A stretch of 64,000 nt of DNA from Physcia stellaris (lineage: Eukaryota > Ascomycota > Lecanoromycetes > Caliciales > Physciaceae). The position numbers were made by a program, and so were the translations under genes. Where the stretch lies: positions 806,001 to 870,000 of the forward strand of contig JABSSW010000006.1 of NCBI GenBank assembly GCA_018902385.1. The letters are read 5' to 3'. The notes below the pieces were generated by a model, which worked only from the letters and a program-made list of their open reading frames with translations, ran no database searches and was not told the DNA's origin. This document shows, piece after piece, positions 23,450 to 36,758 of the stretch. The number at the start of each line of letters is the position of its first letter. The stretch's first letter is position 1.

Positions 23450-26203
23450 CTGTTACCCTACTCAGCTGCTCGCAACGGAACACATGAGTGAATTGGGCGA
23501 AGCTGGAGGCAGGTAAAGATACGAGAAACCAATAGCTGCTGATCATGGTAAGGACGGACAGTGGCTTCATGCAGCGAAGAGGGGCGCGCTGCATGGCAGC
23601 AGGGTGCCGCGACTGCTGAATTGACCAAGTTCGAGGCCTTCTGTGGCGACAGGTTCAGCTTGGTAGTTACTTTACAACTCATGATTATTTCGACATTATG
23701 TACGCTGTCATAAGTTTGCAGCTGAGTCCAGACTTTTAGTCTTCTGTCCACTACTCGTACATGCAACCTAACGAATAGACTTCGTGCCGCCTACTTCCCT
23801 TGCATCCACGGCAATACCAGCTTCCGATATGAGTATACTATCAACATCTTATTGACAGAGATTACAGTTGAGATCTGGAGGGAACGCGGTCTCGCGGACA
23901 AAACTTGTGTCCCGGAAGTCGCCAGAGCAACCGAGAGCCTTCTTCTGACCCTTGGATTCCCAATCAGGATTCAATACCTTATGGACGAGGCTTTTCAGGC
24001 AGGGCATGTCATCGCGATTCGCGCGCAGCAAACCGTTGACGCTAATGCGTCCTCAATGTTATTTCTGCGAAGCATGCTTTTACTGCACGCTAGATTGGTG
24101 GGTCCTCACCCGAGAGGTCAAATCCTCCAGAGTCTAGATGCTCATCCACATCCAGGGTGCTAACTGACATCGTGATCCTCCTCAAGGTTTAATGCGACCG
24201 AAGCATAGCCATAAGCGCTATTACTGCCAAGGTCCGCACCTGAAGCTTCTGAGCGTGAATTATGGCCAACATCAACGAGCAAGTGTGAATCCTTTCGTAT
24301 GCTGAAGAGTACGACTCCATCCTCAGTTTTCAAATCACTCGACCAAGCACCATCGGGCATAACTCGGCCTTTTCCCTTGATCTAGACGTGGGAGTCGTTG
24401 AGTTGAGAACCTCAATGATGCTGCGTACTCTACGAACCACCATCGAATACTTCTCGATTGTTACTTCGCCTTTCTCCAATTTGGTAATTACGGACCCGTC
24501 ACTCCTCGCTAACCTGGAATCAGAATGTTAATGGGCTAGTACCTGTGGGGATGCCATCATACATTGGTCCCACCTTGTTCCCTTACCTCTTTGGACCGCA
24601 TCGACTCAAGATGTCCTATCGTGGAGTCAGACGTCAGCGGCTTGCTGCTGAAGCTGGAGTAGAGCATGCACCGTAGGCTTTCCAGTAGGGCTTCTCTTCT
24701 GGATGAGCCAGATCTTGACCGTCCAACCGGCAATCTACAGATCCTCATATACGCTGCACGGTTCGATCCGATGCCTTAGCGCGTCAACCTTTTCACTGAA
24801 AAGCAGTGAGTGTAGCTCGCTAGCAGAGGAATCCAGCACCTTGACGCATTAATGACTGCAATCAACTGTCATTGGAAAGATTCTCTTGTTGATGTCGAGG
24901 GCAAGGGCGTCTGAGTACCTTAATGCATTGGTCCTACACGTGACAAAGGAACATGTCCCACGGCTTGGCACAACGTTCAATCTCCCTGGCCAAGTTGGAG
25001 CGCTGCAAAGAGACGATGAACGATGAGCTCATGGTAGCTCGTTCTGGAAATACTGACCGTTACATTATAAGACATGAATGGGTCTTGAAAACTGATCTTA
25101 TTCCCAGACCGGACTGCTACGCGTTCTTATCGCTCTGGGGCTCTATTTAGTCCGGAGCGAATGGTGTTGTAATGTCTCTACTACTTTTTTAAAAGGCCTG
25201 ATTGCGCTCCACTCATCGCTTTGTCCTGCATTCACTGATTCCGCCAAAGGTTGTGGGGTTTTTCCTCCATCGCTGAAAAAGAACTATCCAAAGGCCCCAA
25301 ATCTGGCTTAGAGCGTGAGTTCTGAACCGTACATGAACCCTTTTTCTCGGAACCCAATCATCGTTGGACTGGCCTATCTGTCATGTATGAGCTGACCGTA
25401 GAGGAGCTCGCCTGGATTGAGACTCGAATTAGCTCTCATTGTGCTCGGCCTCGAGAACATGATCCACTCAAAGCCGTCAACGTCACTGAAGAGGCGCGAG
25501 AGGCTGCGTTGGGGACCAGGGTACCATCGTCACTCACTGCGTGGTGACGAACTTTTTGAATGTCGCCCATGACAGGCTGAACGATTTCCTCAGTCAGGGG
25601 ATTGGCCTTGGTAAGGTAAAGCACTAACTTTAAGTGATAATAAAAAATAGCGTACATCATTCTTGATTGCACTTTAGTCAACTTAAATATATTAAGTGTC
25701 TCTGCTCGGGTTCTGTCTAAGGAGAGGCTCGCGGAAAACGCCAAGAGAGCACGACTAAGGTGTTCTGTAATTGCATGCTTTCAAAACCACGGTTGCTTCT
25801 CATTGATAGCTAGACGTTTGAAAGGTAGTGGGTTATCAAAGTCTTATGCAAGTGAGAACAAGGCTCGAGCAAGGGAACGAACAGGCTGGAGAGCGAGGAG
25901 AGGCGAGATTTTCGTGATGGCACGGCCCGAAGTAAAGCCGAAAATTAATGTCCTGCCTGTCCAAATATCTGATACCATTGTCATGAGTTTGTAAACATTG
26001 AGTAAAAGTGCTGGCGGCGCAGACTGAAAATCATCTCATCTGGACTATTATACCGTAATTCGACCATGATGATCGAGCATGTGCACAAACTACGCGGTCA
26101 ATGCTTCATATTGCCGAGACCGAATTTGCTGAATTCAATTGGTCATGAAACCAATCGCAGGAACCGCGACATCAGAACAACATAAGGCGCGTTAATATCA
26201 AGG
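23450..26203. other. 2.7-kb region with no supported gene
   Basis: Normal base composition and no sign of the CpY hypermutation seen at the right end. Only short, disjoint open frames occur (for example 23852-24163 +, 24160-24360 -, 25436-25744 -). One minus-strand stretch near 24,370-24,510 is open for about 60 codons with a balanced, charged composition, but I could not join it to neighbouring exons in phase. It probably holds the upstream control region of the ERT1/AcuK-type gene and possibly a fast-evolving or non-coding transcript. Confidence 0.4.
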
Positions 26204-29200
26204 ATGAGCGCGCCTCACCACACTACTTATCATCGGCTCACGCCTCGAAGTAAAGTTCTGTCGCCACCAAAACAGGGTTTCGATAATGGTGACAATCTTC
26301 GCCTATCTTTGAACAGAGTCATTGGTACGACAATATTAGCCGCAAATGCCATCGATTGTCTGCAGGATCGTGGCATGATAGTCACATGCTGTGGGCAAGC
26401 CGCAGTCGTATCTCATGTTGACGAGCACCTCAATGTTACTCAGCGCATATTCCGTGCTGGACTGAACTCGGTTGCTCCCAACACGTCTCCTTCGTTCTAC
26501 CATCCTGGTACACCTCCTGCTATTCGAGACCTGGCTGCCAGACAATCCATCGTAAGAGATGCTGGATCGGGGATCTCTGTATCAGGCCACACCGATTTGG
26601 TCGCAGACTCTCCCGGAAGGACAAAAGCAAATACTCGTACCCGAAGCGCGAGTTGTCTTTCTGTGAGTCGTGACGGAAGACTCTTAGCTGTAGGAGAGGT
26701 ATGTCTACATCTCAGACATCGATTCCAAGCTAAATGGAGCAGAATGGCGTGCATCCGAGGATCAGTATTTTCTCCCTAGCCGATGATGCACCCCTCGACA
26801 CGCCACTAACCACTCTCAACGAGCATAGCAATTTTGGTATTCGATCGGTAGCTTTCTCTGCAGATTCCCGATGGCTTTGTTCACTTGGCAATGTCAATGA
26901 TGGCTTTATCTTCTTATGGTCCATCTCAAAGACTGGTTCTGCCAGATTACATGCAAGTAATAAATGCGTTTCAAGCGTTCAAGAAATTGCGTGGATGGGG
27001 ACTAGTGTCATCAGTGTAGGTACCCGGCATGTCAAGGTCTGGCGGCATGATCCCGAGCCTGCTTCGCCTACCAAAGGTAGACCGGAGCTGATCAAAGGAT
27101 ATGAAATACCCCCTGCAAGTCCGGTACCAAAAGCATTTTCGGGCAGAAACTGTATTCTAGGCTCTCTCATTGATGCAGTCTTTACATCTGTGGTAGCGAT
27201 CTCCCAGAGTAAAGCCATATTGTGTGAGTAGTTTTAGAGTCCTCAATTCTTCCTTTGTACTGTGAAGTGCTTGATTCTAGAGAAGAGCGGATTGGAAAAG
27301 ATCTCAGTTCTGTATCAACTCATAAAACATCTCTAGAACACATTGCTGACTCCCGAATTTACTCAGGTACTGAGCAGGGTGACATCTGTTTGCTGGACGA
27401 CGAAGATCAAAGTCAGCGGCTTGAGAAAGTCGCTCACGTTGATTTCAGGGTGCTGTGCGTCTCAGTCGGGGCAAGCCAAGACTCTGTGATCGTAGCAGGC
27501 TCAGAAGGACTAGTCAAGATCTTATCAATGCAAGATTTAGAGAGATCTGAGGTGATCCCAGATCCTGCCGATCTCTCATCAAGAAGTAGTCCTACACCGG
27601 GCAACGTAGGACTCCACAGAACGCTTCCCAGCATTCTGGCGGTTGGCTATTTATGTAAGGACCGGATTTTCACAGTGGATTCGGCCCATACTTTATGTAT
27701 AAGAAGGGTTGAACAAGCTGAAGACGAGGATCCGACCAAATGCCTGAAGCAAATAGTCGCACATGACAGTGCGGTCTTAGGGGTTAGTGTTCTGCAGCAG
27801 CCCAATAAACAAGCCGCAGATTTCTTTACTTGGTCTTCTCAAGGCACGGCCTTGTTCTGGACGCTTGATGGCACATGCACATACACAATCCAGGTATCAT
27901 TGGAGCAGGAAAGCATCACTGAATTTGGTGATGCCAACGAGCTAAAGGTACTGAGAGCGTCCCCGACTGATGGTCTGTTCGTCTTTGGCGACAAATATGG
28001 AAACATTGGCATCCCGCTGCCTTCTGGACAAACCATAAAAGCACATAACGGAGAGATCAATGATCTCGCCGTAGTAAAGGTCGAGCAGGAGCACACGCTA
28101 GTAGCGAGTTGTGGCCGAGACCGGATTTTGCAGCTTTTCCAGCTCCAAGACGGAGCCCTAAAACTCCTACAGACCATAGAGAACGAGCACGCCGCATCTA
28201 TCAACAATCTTTTGTTTCTGAACAACGGCTCAACACTTGTATCATCCTCTGCTGATCGTACAGTAGTGATTCGGACACGAGCCTCGGTGCAAGGTCAAGA
28301 TGCCGCTTACATACCAACGAAAATCCTGACTTTGAAGTCTAGCCCCGTAGCACTTACTCATACGCCAGACAAACCTAAACATTTGACAGTCTCAACCATG
28401 GACCGGCAGATATTGACCTTCGACATAGACACTGGTCATGTCATCCAAAGCTTCAAAGCTACGGATTTCCAAAGTCGCGATGCCGTCATAGTAGGCTCAA
28501 TGACTTCCCAGAATGTGGATACTGAAGCTTCGAAGGCGCTTGTGATATTTGGGGTCTCGTCAAATGATAGGTCGATTCGAGCATATGACTCAGGCACGGG
28601 CATTTTGCTTGCTATAGAATACGGACAGCTCGCAATTAGCGATATCGCCGTCCTCGAAGCGACTGATCAGCGCAGATTCGACTCCCCGATCATCATTACT
28701 ACGGGTCTTGATAGTACAATCATGATTTGGACTCTCTCAGCGACTCCAACTCCCCAACAAGCTATTGACGGTGGTCGTGGTAGTCAGGACATTCTGAGTG
28801 ATCGTAATAGATCTTCAAAGCCGCTCAGGCGGGTGCTTTCCAAGTCCACATTGTCGGACCTTCAAAGATCACTGGACCGAGAGCCCACCACCCCAACACG
28901 TAGTCAAAACCCCTCTCGCTTACGCAAGAAACCATCAAAGCTCACTCTAGGAAGCATATCGAAACAAGCTGGCCTCAAAGTATCGAAGAGTGCGCGCCAT
29001 TCACCTTCATCAAGTGCTCAAGACGTTGGCCAGAATGCGCTGCGTGATCCTTCGCCTCCTTTCACCATTCAGAAAGTAACTCTGGCCTCACGCACCAAAC
29101 GCGCTTCCTCCGACGCTGCCAGACATCACTCTGGTACTAGTCAGAGTCCGGATGATGTCGCGCCAACCGCGGAAACTCTATGCAGATATCTCCATGCTTT

Positions 29201-29426
29201 TCGAAGCAGGCTTGAGATCTCAGCGGAAAAGCTTGAGTCAGAAATCGGCCAAAGGCTAGAGCGAGAACTCGTTCAAACTATGAATGTTGTTGGGCAGCAG
29301 ACGCAAGGAACTCAGCCAATGAGTAGCGAGGCGAGCACAACTAATCCCATAGATGGATGGCTCGCCAGGCTCATAGACGAGCGGCTCGCGCTTAGATTAG
29401 GGGACACTGTTAATGAGAATGACTAA
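26204..29426 (+). CDS. WD40-repeat protein (MABP1/WDR62-like)
   Basis: Exons 26204-26698, 26743-27223 and 27268-29426 give 1044 residues. The first 750 or so hold degenerate WD40 repeats (FGIRSVAFSADSRWLCSLG..., VASCGRDRILQLFQL, HAASINNLLFLNNGSTLVSSSADRTVVIR, SNDRSIRAYDSGTG, ITTGLDSTIMIWTL), enough for two propellers. The next 200 residues are Ser/Arg-rich and disordered with RKKPSKLTLGS-type stretches, and the last 80 look coiled-coil (LCRYLHAFRSRLEISAEKLESEIGQ). Two propellers plus a C-terminal coiled coil match the MABP1/WDR62 scaffold family by architecture. The fungal role is not established from sequence. Start is the first ATG in the frame. Confidence 0.8.
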
Positions 29427-29893
29427 GACCTCGTTGGTGAACCATGTCCATAATCCACTATTGTGGGTGTCTAGTTTCCGGAGGTGGCGCGAAGCCAATC
29501 GCGGTTTGAGTCGACACTTGATTCTATGTGACTTTGGGCTTAAGCGGTCGCGATTGGCTATTGTTGCGCTGATAATTTGGCACAAGACATAAAGCAAAGA
29601 GATCCATCGATGGACACAGACAGACACACCGTTGGCCAACGCTGGAAAAAATAATGACTCTGGTCGTGATCCACCATTCGGAGAGGAGCTCAATTCACAT
29701 CCTCTGTCATTCCAAATTTGGGTGACAGCCTTTCCAATCCTACGTATGACTTGTCGTTCCTCGCATCGACAACGTCTTTCGGTTGATCTTAACATTTGCT
29801 TCCAAGGCTCAAGGCCATCCGAAAGATTGTTTCTACCCAAGCGAACACTCCGGGTAGGCCCGAGAGGCCGCCAGGTCTTTCTGCTTGATCGTG

Positions 29894-31522
29894 TCAACTT
29901 GCCCATTCCAACAGGGCTCTAATTAAGGAGCCCGTCACTCGGAGACCAAAGTATCCACAGACGCCCAACAAGCCACAGCCAATGGCGAACGCCTGAAGGT
30001 TCCTTCGTTCAACCCCTGATTGCTTGAGACCGCTCTCTTCGGGTTCCTCCATTTGCGTGTTTCTCGAGAAGTCCGGTATGTATTTGAAGTCAAAGGTGGT
30101 CTCGGCACCAAGGCCGCTTTTACTCTCGATTATGACAGCCCAGAAAATTCTTCTCAAAGCCTGTCAGGTGATGATCAGTATTGGTTCATCGACTGGAAAC
30201 AGCGAATCGGAAGATTACTTTGATCTTTCGCCTGTCCAGACGAGGTATAAGCCTATACGTATAGCATAGTGCCATGAAGAACAGGCACTGGCCGCCCACA
30301 AGACATGAATAGTAGATACTAGGCCTACCAAGGCCAAGACCGTCACACAGCTCGTTTCCATTCAACCACCGACTACTCGCCTCAAGGAATGGTTTTGAGG
30401 CATAGGTTGGCGGCTGCGCCATGAGACATTTAATGATATTGTTTGCAAGAATCCTTGATGTGTCCGATGGATTAATTTCATAGAGCAACAGAACCTCCAT
30501 AATGGTCCTTGCCTTCTCTGGTGTCTCAAAAAATTCAGTCGGAGTTCCCATCAGGTAAGCAACATAGCGCCATAGGTGTATGTAGTCAGCTGTTTCTTGC
30601 CTTGTCAGATATATGCCTTGGCGTGGCAGACTACGGAAAATCATTAAAGCGGAAAACGTCCCTATAGTTCCGATGCAGTCGAGATCGTTAATGGGTATAC
30701 CAAACTTTTTTACATCATAATAGTCAGGCCGCGTTTGAGCTAGTTTCATAATCTTTTGACGGACAGCGGCGTGTAGCAACCTAACGCGCAGCGCAGACGC
30801 ATGGCCGGCACCACCTGGCTGTATCGATTGTAGGGACTGAGTTATTTGGAGCACAAGTTGGGTTGTCTCGAACAGTCGGTGTCTTGCTACCTTGGTGGAG
30901 AACCCGCCCTTTTCAAATCAGTGCCATACGTCACATTGTTGATCTATCTAACCTACCGTTCTGGCCAATACTTCAACCACTCGGGTAGCACCCTTAGACA
31001 AAACTCATTAGCTCCGGAATTCGATGAGTCGACATCATGACCTCTTACCAAGCCCCCAAGCAACGACTGGAAGGCCAGACCTGTCAACGCCGGGCCTCCG
31101 TACCTATAAAAGACGTCTTGGCCGCGAGCCACTTGATCCCAATTCACCCACGGAGGTACTCTATTGGCTTCCGCCCACAGTTCGCCGAGCACGACATCGG
31201 TCCCAGCGTTGTCCCGGAGCAGAATGTACAAATCTCGCTTGGGAACAATCACCGTTTGGTCAGCTTTGCCATGATCAGGTGAAGCGTTGTATTCCTGGTT
31301 CGGTTTCTCCGGAATTGGGGGAACTTTCCGTAGAATCAGAGGTTGTGCTGGAGGCGAAAGAGTATTCAACCTTTCTAATGCTTTCTCTCCTAGAACGTCA
31401 TAAGAGAACTTCAAAGGAAGTGTCTGTTCTGGAGTCAGGTGCTCCTCTGTAAGCTGAAAGGTATAGCCCCAACAGTGCCTTGTGTTCTCATCCTGGCGTC
31501 GGAAAGGATTAGGCCATGCCAT
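29894..31522 (-). CDS. mpaB-like ER-bound oxygenase (DUF2236)
   Basis: Exons 31522-31049, 30992-30957 (36 bp), 30908-30219 and 30160-29894 give 488 residues; all junctions are phase 0. The protein has the features of the mpaB / latex-clearing-protein oxygenase family (DUF2236), thought to be haem-dependent: VNWDQVARGQDVFYRYGGPA, GATRVVEVLARTGGFS, VRLLHAAVRQKI, INDLDCIGTIGTFSALM, YLMGTPTEFFETPEKA. Hydrophobic segments near the middle and C-terminus suggest membrane association. Substrate unknown. No secondary-metabolite genes lie nearby, so a stand-alone role is more likely. Confidence 0.82.
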
Positions 31523-32184
31523 TGCTACTTATCACTCTGTCCAGGCATCAAGGTACAGGACTCCGATTACCAGGTCCGCGGTATTTGCCTTTGGAATTAG
31601 CAGGCATGGATAAAGTCTGAACACAAGATGCTTCAAGAAACCTTATCCGGAGACTCCTGATGCTGTGGGTACATGAGGAGTCTTCCACTAAAGAAATGGG
31701 AAAGAAATTTATATAACATGGAAAGAAAGCGATAAAAGGCGACAGAGAAGCACCTGATTTAGGTAGAGTGGCGAGTGTCAAGAGTCCAGGTGCTTCGATT
31801 TACAAAACCTCAATTGCAAGCGTCATGACCGAAGCACTAGCTCCATTGCAAGCCCCTTCCAGACCCCTTGTGCAGCACCCTGGATGTTCAGCATGTCACT
31901 TAGTCATTCAGTAAGAAAGCTAGAATGAAAGTTGAACATGTCTCATGTTCACAAGGTCGCCTCAACAATTCTCCATGCCCAGCGCAGCTTTGAAGACTTT
32001 ACCTCGGTAATAGGAAGGACAACTCGTTCCACTTCATGTCTTTATCACATGATCCGTACCTGAGGCTTAGAACTAGCTTGTTCGGGCCGACTCGCCGTGT
32101 CCTGTGCAGATGCTGTGTGCAGACTGCATTTCGTCGGAAATAGGTACTTATGCTGACGACCGATTGTTTCCAATTGCACTCCCA
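31523..32184. other. Divergent promoter region, oxygenase / RRG9
   Basis: About 660 bp between divergent starts. No gene is supported. The frame that reads into RRG9 is open upstream of its preferred ATG from about 32,104, so a slightly longer N-terminus is possible. Confidence 0.5.
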
Positions 32185-33288
32185 ATGCCCTGCTCTACCT
32201 GTGCGACCGCTTCGCTTCGTATTTTCCTCGGCTCAGTCGCCCTTGTTAATGCTCAAAGCTTGCAACGGCCACTTCTAGACTTCGGAGTCAGGACTAGACG
32301 CTCCTTTCACACATCCCCTTGTTTACGCATAAGAGCAACCGAAAATGTGTCAGACAGCTCACAGCCTTCGAGCCTACATTCATCGAGTACCATCGATGAC
32401 ACGTACGTTCCCTTCGACTTGAGGTTGCCTTCACAACATGATTCACATCCAGACTTCAGCTCCTCATCTCGAGCTTGGGGACGCCATAGCACAAACAGGT
32501 CTATACCTCAGAGAGTTCAACAGCAGTTGGTGAAACGTCTGCGAGACAATCCAGAGCCCGAGATCCAGCTGTTAGACCTAAGCGGTGGGGGCTCAATGGA
32601 AGCAGGCGACGCCCTCAATGCAGACCAGGTCAGGGTCAACGTTGTTACTAAAAGCGATTACGGCACAAAGTCCAAAAACAGTACTGTAGGACCAACTCAA
32701 GCAGCTTTAAGGCAGTCAGGGGACAATGCTTCGATAGGAGCTGTGAGGAAGGCCAAACACTATACGATTGGCAACCGGGAGCGCGAGACCTGGCAAATCC
32801 AGAAACAGGCGCTATCAGAGAAGTTTGGTCGTTCGGGCTGGGCTCCTCGCAAAAGGCTCTCGCCAGATGCTTTAGAGGGTATCCGCGCGCTTCACGCCCA
32901 ATATCCCGAAAAATATACAACCCCGGAGTTAGCGCAACAGTTCGCAGTATCCCCAGAGGCAATCAGGAGAATCCTGAAAAGTAAGTGGAAGCCAAATGAA
33001 GAGCAAGAAATCGACAGGCGCAGACGGTGGGACAAAAGAGGCGAGGCTATATGGACTCAAATGGTCGAGATCGGAATTAAGCCTCCTAAGAAATGGAGGC
33101 AGATGGGGGTTGGCAAAGATCATGTACCTATGCATAAACGGAGAGGTCGAACTACCGCTAAGCAGACTGGGCCTGGGAAGCAGGATGCTGATACGTTTGC
33201 GTTCGAGACACGGCCAATATCGCAAGCCGTATCATCCTTCGGGCGTTCACACGGCGCGAATGCGCCCTTGTCCGAGAGAATACTTTAA
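32185..33288 (+). CDS. RRG9: Required for respiratory growth protein 9 (neugrin-like, mitochondrial)
   Basis: Intronless, 367 residues from the chosen ATG, which begins [14 protein letters not shown], a plausible mitochondrial targeting sequence ending near RRSFHTSP. An in-frame ATG at 32110 would add 25 residues without targeting character. The C-terminal half carries the neugrin/RRG9 signature: [87 protein letters not shown]. In yeast Rrg9 is needed to keep mitochondrial DNA; human neugrin acts in mitoribosome/16S rRNA biogenesis. With uL16m this is the second mitochondrial gene-expression factor in the window. Confidence 0.92.
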   Translation: MPCSTCATASLRIFLGSVALVNAQSLQRPLLDFGVRTRRSFHTSPCLRIRATENVSDSSQPSSLHSSSTIDDTYVPFDLRLPSQHDSHPDFSSSSRAWGRHSTNRSIPQRVQQQLVKRLRDNPEPEIQLLDLSGGGSMEAGDALNADQVRVNVVTKSDYGTKSKNSTVGPTQAALRQSGDNASIGAVRKAKHYTIGNRERETWQIQKQALSEKFGRSGWAPRKRLSPDALEGIRALHAQYPEKYTTPELAQQFAVSPEAIRRILKSKWKPNEEQEIDRRRRWDKRGEAIWTQMVEIGIKPPKKWRQMGVGKDHVPMHKRRGRTTAKQTGPGKQDADTFAFETRPISQAVSSFGRSHGANAPLSERIL

Positions 33289-33712
33289 GTATCTCCGTGG
33301 AGATCAAGTTAGTCCAAGAACTTCCGACTAGACCCGCAGAATGGATATCAATTGTAATGTAGAGCTTAGCATAGAATGTGACCACAAACTCAGATCAAGG
33401 AATCAAAGCTGATCGGATGTACGGGACCGTAGAATTGCAGAATAAATGTTGGCAGGGAGCCAAGTTTTGTAGCAAAGTGCATGTCCTGATATTCACGGAC
33501 AGACACACCCTTTGCGTGAATCAAATGTTAAGAATGGCACAAAAATTACGTCCAGTATCCTTGATGATAGCAACTAATAGGCGACTCTATTCAGAACATT
33601 TTTTATTACCAGAGTTGCGAGCTAACCGAACAATCCAGCACCCACATCGCCTTGCTGGCTCCATGATTTCCTTCTACGGAGGGAACGGCCCTCGAATCGC
33701 AAACTTCACGTT
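33289..33712. other. Intergenic RRG9-RGP1
   Basis: About 420 bp, no supported gene; RRG9 3' flank and RGP1 promoter. Confidence 0.5.
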
Positions 33713-36309
33713 ATGTCAGATATACGAGTATCGGTTCAATGGAAAAGTTCTAGTGTATTCGCCGGCGAAGAGGTTGAATGCATCATAACCTTCAGAAACG
33801 TTTCTCCGGGACATCGCACTTCCAACTCGCACCCTCCGAACTCTCGGCCACGAGGTATCAGTTCAGGCCGAGAACGCTGGAAAGAGAGTCTGCCCCAGCA
33901 GAGTGGACAGAAATCTGTAGGGCACACCCGAAACAACTCAGTCTCGAACGCTGGGGGCCACCATCCAGCGATCTCCAGAAGTCATAAGCCAGCACTTTCA
34001 CTTAGTACACCGCATGGTAGTCGACAAACTTCTGCTATCAACCTAAAGGGTTCAAACACGTCTGATGCAAACGGCGGACATGGTGGAAAACACAGGAAAT
34101 CAGTCTCCATTGTTTCGCTCGGCGGTGATCCATTGATCAGCGAATGGAATTCCGAGGGACAGGTCCCGACTTCTAAACGCACTGATCGTAGTCATGCTCG
34201 AGCCGCAAGCCTTCAAGGGTTGCCTTGGAGGAGTAGCACTGGGAAACTTGGACCAACGCCAGGTAAATTCGGAGCTCGCATTGCACTTTTCTTTGACTAA
34301 GCTCCTCCTTGCTAGCTCAAGTGAACGGCCGTCCGATATTTCCTACGCCTCTACTAAGAGCCTCGACATCCTCGTCTATTGAGAATCGAAGTCCGAGTCC
34401 TAACCATGATTCTTCTACGTCTTGCAACCAATCTCTCGACCGAAATGCTACAGCACCCAGAGCTTTCAGAAGTGCTTCAAATTCCGGACCCACCAACTTC
34501 AGGTTACCTGACATAGCTAGTCCGATAAGGGAGGGCACAACAGAACATTCAGTTCAAGAAAAAGCGAAAGAATCGAGCCCTGCGTTGAGAGGACAGTCAA
34601 TTCGCCCAGTCGAAGGCAGTAATGGGCTGGATCGTATGAACCCTGTAACGAGGGTGCTTTCTGACACAAGCGTAAGTGGAACTCCACGAAGTAGTGCCGA
34701 GTTCTACTCATTGAGTAACAACTCCACTGAGACTTTGGCATCCGAATATACTACGCATGATAGGGTCCGCCAGCCTTTGCGGTCCATGCATAGCCGACAA
34801 ACGTCCTTACTCAATCCCAACAAACTATTCAAGGCACCAGAAACACTAATGATGGGATACGGCCATATCACAGGTTCGTTTACCCTAGACTCCTCCTTGA
34901 TCAACCAGGGGCCCTTTGAGGAGGTAAAGAGAAAGGACATCATAGGCGACCAGGGGGGTGGAGGCGTTGTCAGGGTAGAAAATCGAAAGCGCGATAGTGG
35001 TGTCTTTGGCTTCTCCGGATGGGGCAATATTGGGGAAAGTCTTGGAGGATTTCTAGGTGGCCGTGAACTGAGCAGCATCAAAGAGACGAGAGTCAGCAGC
35101 AATTCAAAATCAATACCCATACTATCAACGCCACAATCAATCTTATTCGTGGATCTTCAGCTTCAGCCTGGAGAGAGCCGAAGCTACAAGTACCGCCACT
35201 CCTTACCAAGGGGCTTGCCACCTACTCATCGAGGCAGGGCCATAAAAGTAACGTACAATCTCGTCGTTGGCACCCAGCGGGCAGCCAGAGGGGGATCTGA
35301 GCTCAATGTTCGCCATGTAGATATTCCATTCCGAGTCTTACCTGGAGTCAATGGTTAGTCTGACTTCCTACGATAAAGACGCCTTTTCTGATCTACTGCA
35401 GGTCGTGGTGATGTCCTGGGCCATGATCTTATGTCGCCCCATATTATTCTAAAGAGTAACGCAACCATATCAAGCATAGCAGAGACGCAGGAATGGTCCC
35501 ACATTGCTTCAAAACTACCGTCTTCTCAGGAAGGTAACGACTCTCCTCAAGATTTTCTCTCTTACGTGGAGACAATGCTTGAAAGGCGTCGGCAAAGCTC
35601 AGGTCTCGGCCTTCTATCTCCAACAGAGGGCGGCTATCGCTCGATCACTCCCACGGCAGAGGAGCCAGCCACTATGAAAGAGGCAATTGATCTTGCGATA
35701 CTGCAAAGTACGACAATCACATCGTCAAGGAAAAGTGCCAATCGGTTCGAAATCACTCGGAGCGGGTATCGCGTGGCAGTAATAATGCTAGCTCGGCCAG
35801 CCTATCGGCTTGGAGAAACTGTATCCGTTGCCGTTGCCTTTGACGATACCGACATTCCATGCTATTCACTCCATGCAACATTGGAGTCAGCCGAAACTAT
35901 CGATCCTGCAATAGCACTTCGCTCAAAAGCCAGTATACAACGAGTAACACGCCGTGTTCACGCGGCGCGGACAGAGTCCACGATATTCTCGTGTAGGGTG
36001 GTCTTCAGTCCAGTAATACCCATCAGCGGAACTCCAACTTTCATAACGTCAGGAGTAAGTCATGAGTGGAGATTGAGATTCGAGTTTGTTACCAGCCAAA
36101 CTAAGAACGTAGAGGAACCTGACACCAGTGCTGAGGACTTGCTGGAGGAGATCACCCCTCGGGATGACAAAGAGAGGGAGAGGGGAAGAATCATGGCTGG
36201 GGTCGAGGCAATGGCCTGCGAGACTTTTGAGGTCACCGTTCCTCTGGAAGTATACGGAAGCACCGCAGCGTTTGACGAGCAGCAGGATGCTGGAGAATTC
36301 GCCGTATAA
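33713..36309 (+). CDS. RGP1: Rgp1-like subunit of the Ric1-Rgp1 Ypt6/Rab6 GEF
   Basis: Exons 33713-34262, 34316-35353 and 35402-36309 give 831 residues. The arrestin-like fold characteristic of Rgp1 starts at once (IRVSVQWKSSSVFAGEEVECIITFRNV) and resumes near 35,140 (SILFVDLQLQPGESRSYKY, RGRAIKVTYNLVVGTQR) and 35,740 (FEITRSGYRVAVIMLARPAYRLGETV, SHEWRLRFEFVTS, PLEVYGST). Between them is a 350-residue Ser/Asn-rich insert expected to be disordered, typical of filamentous-fungal forms. In yeast the complex activates Ypt6 for retrograde traffic to the Golgi. Introns are 53 and 48 bp. Confidence 0.88.
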
Positions 36310-36758
36310 CAGACCCATCCTGTCTACTCACCTACAATTGTACTACAGAAGGCACGAACAATGAACATCAATAGCTGTCTTTTGTGAGTTCTCATGAACT
36401 AGATTACTAACACTGGACTCTGAATAGAGGTACATTTGAATCAAGCTCGTAATGTGTAGAAGAGAAGCCCGAGCCCTACGACGCTTCGGCTACACGGCCC
36501 GAGACAACGAATGTCGTTGTGCCAACTTCATGTGCCAAACAAACATCGATCCACCCCCTGAAGTTTGCCATCATCACATTCCAACAATTTCCAGCAGACA
36601 GATTTATGCGATTTATTGGTCACCGGGGTAAAACTGAAGTAGGCAGGTATACCAAGCCTTAGTTGGGAACTCTGGCAACTGATACGCTGGAATGAAGCAG
36701 GGCTCTCATTCACTGCTCTGGCGCGCTCAAGGATACTTCAACCTCCCATTCCCACGCC
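36310..36758. other. Intergenic RGP1-MOB1
   Basis: About 450 bp; no supported gene. Confidence 0.5.

Noticed and set aside
23852-25744. Several 60-100-codon frames as genes
   Set aside because: No start context, splice joins or recognisable domains; frames do not connect in phase.
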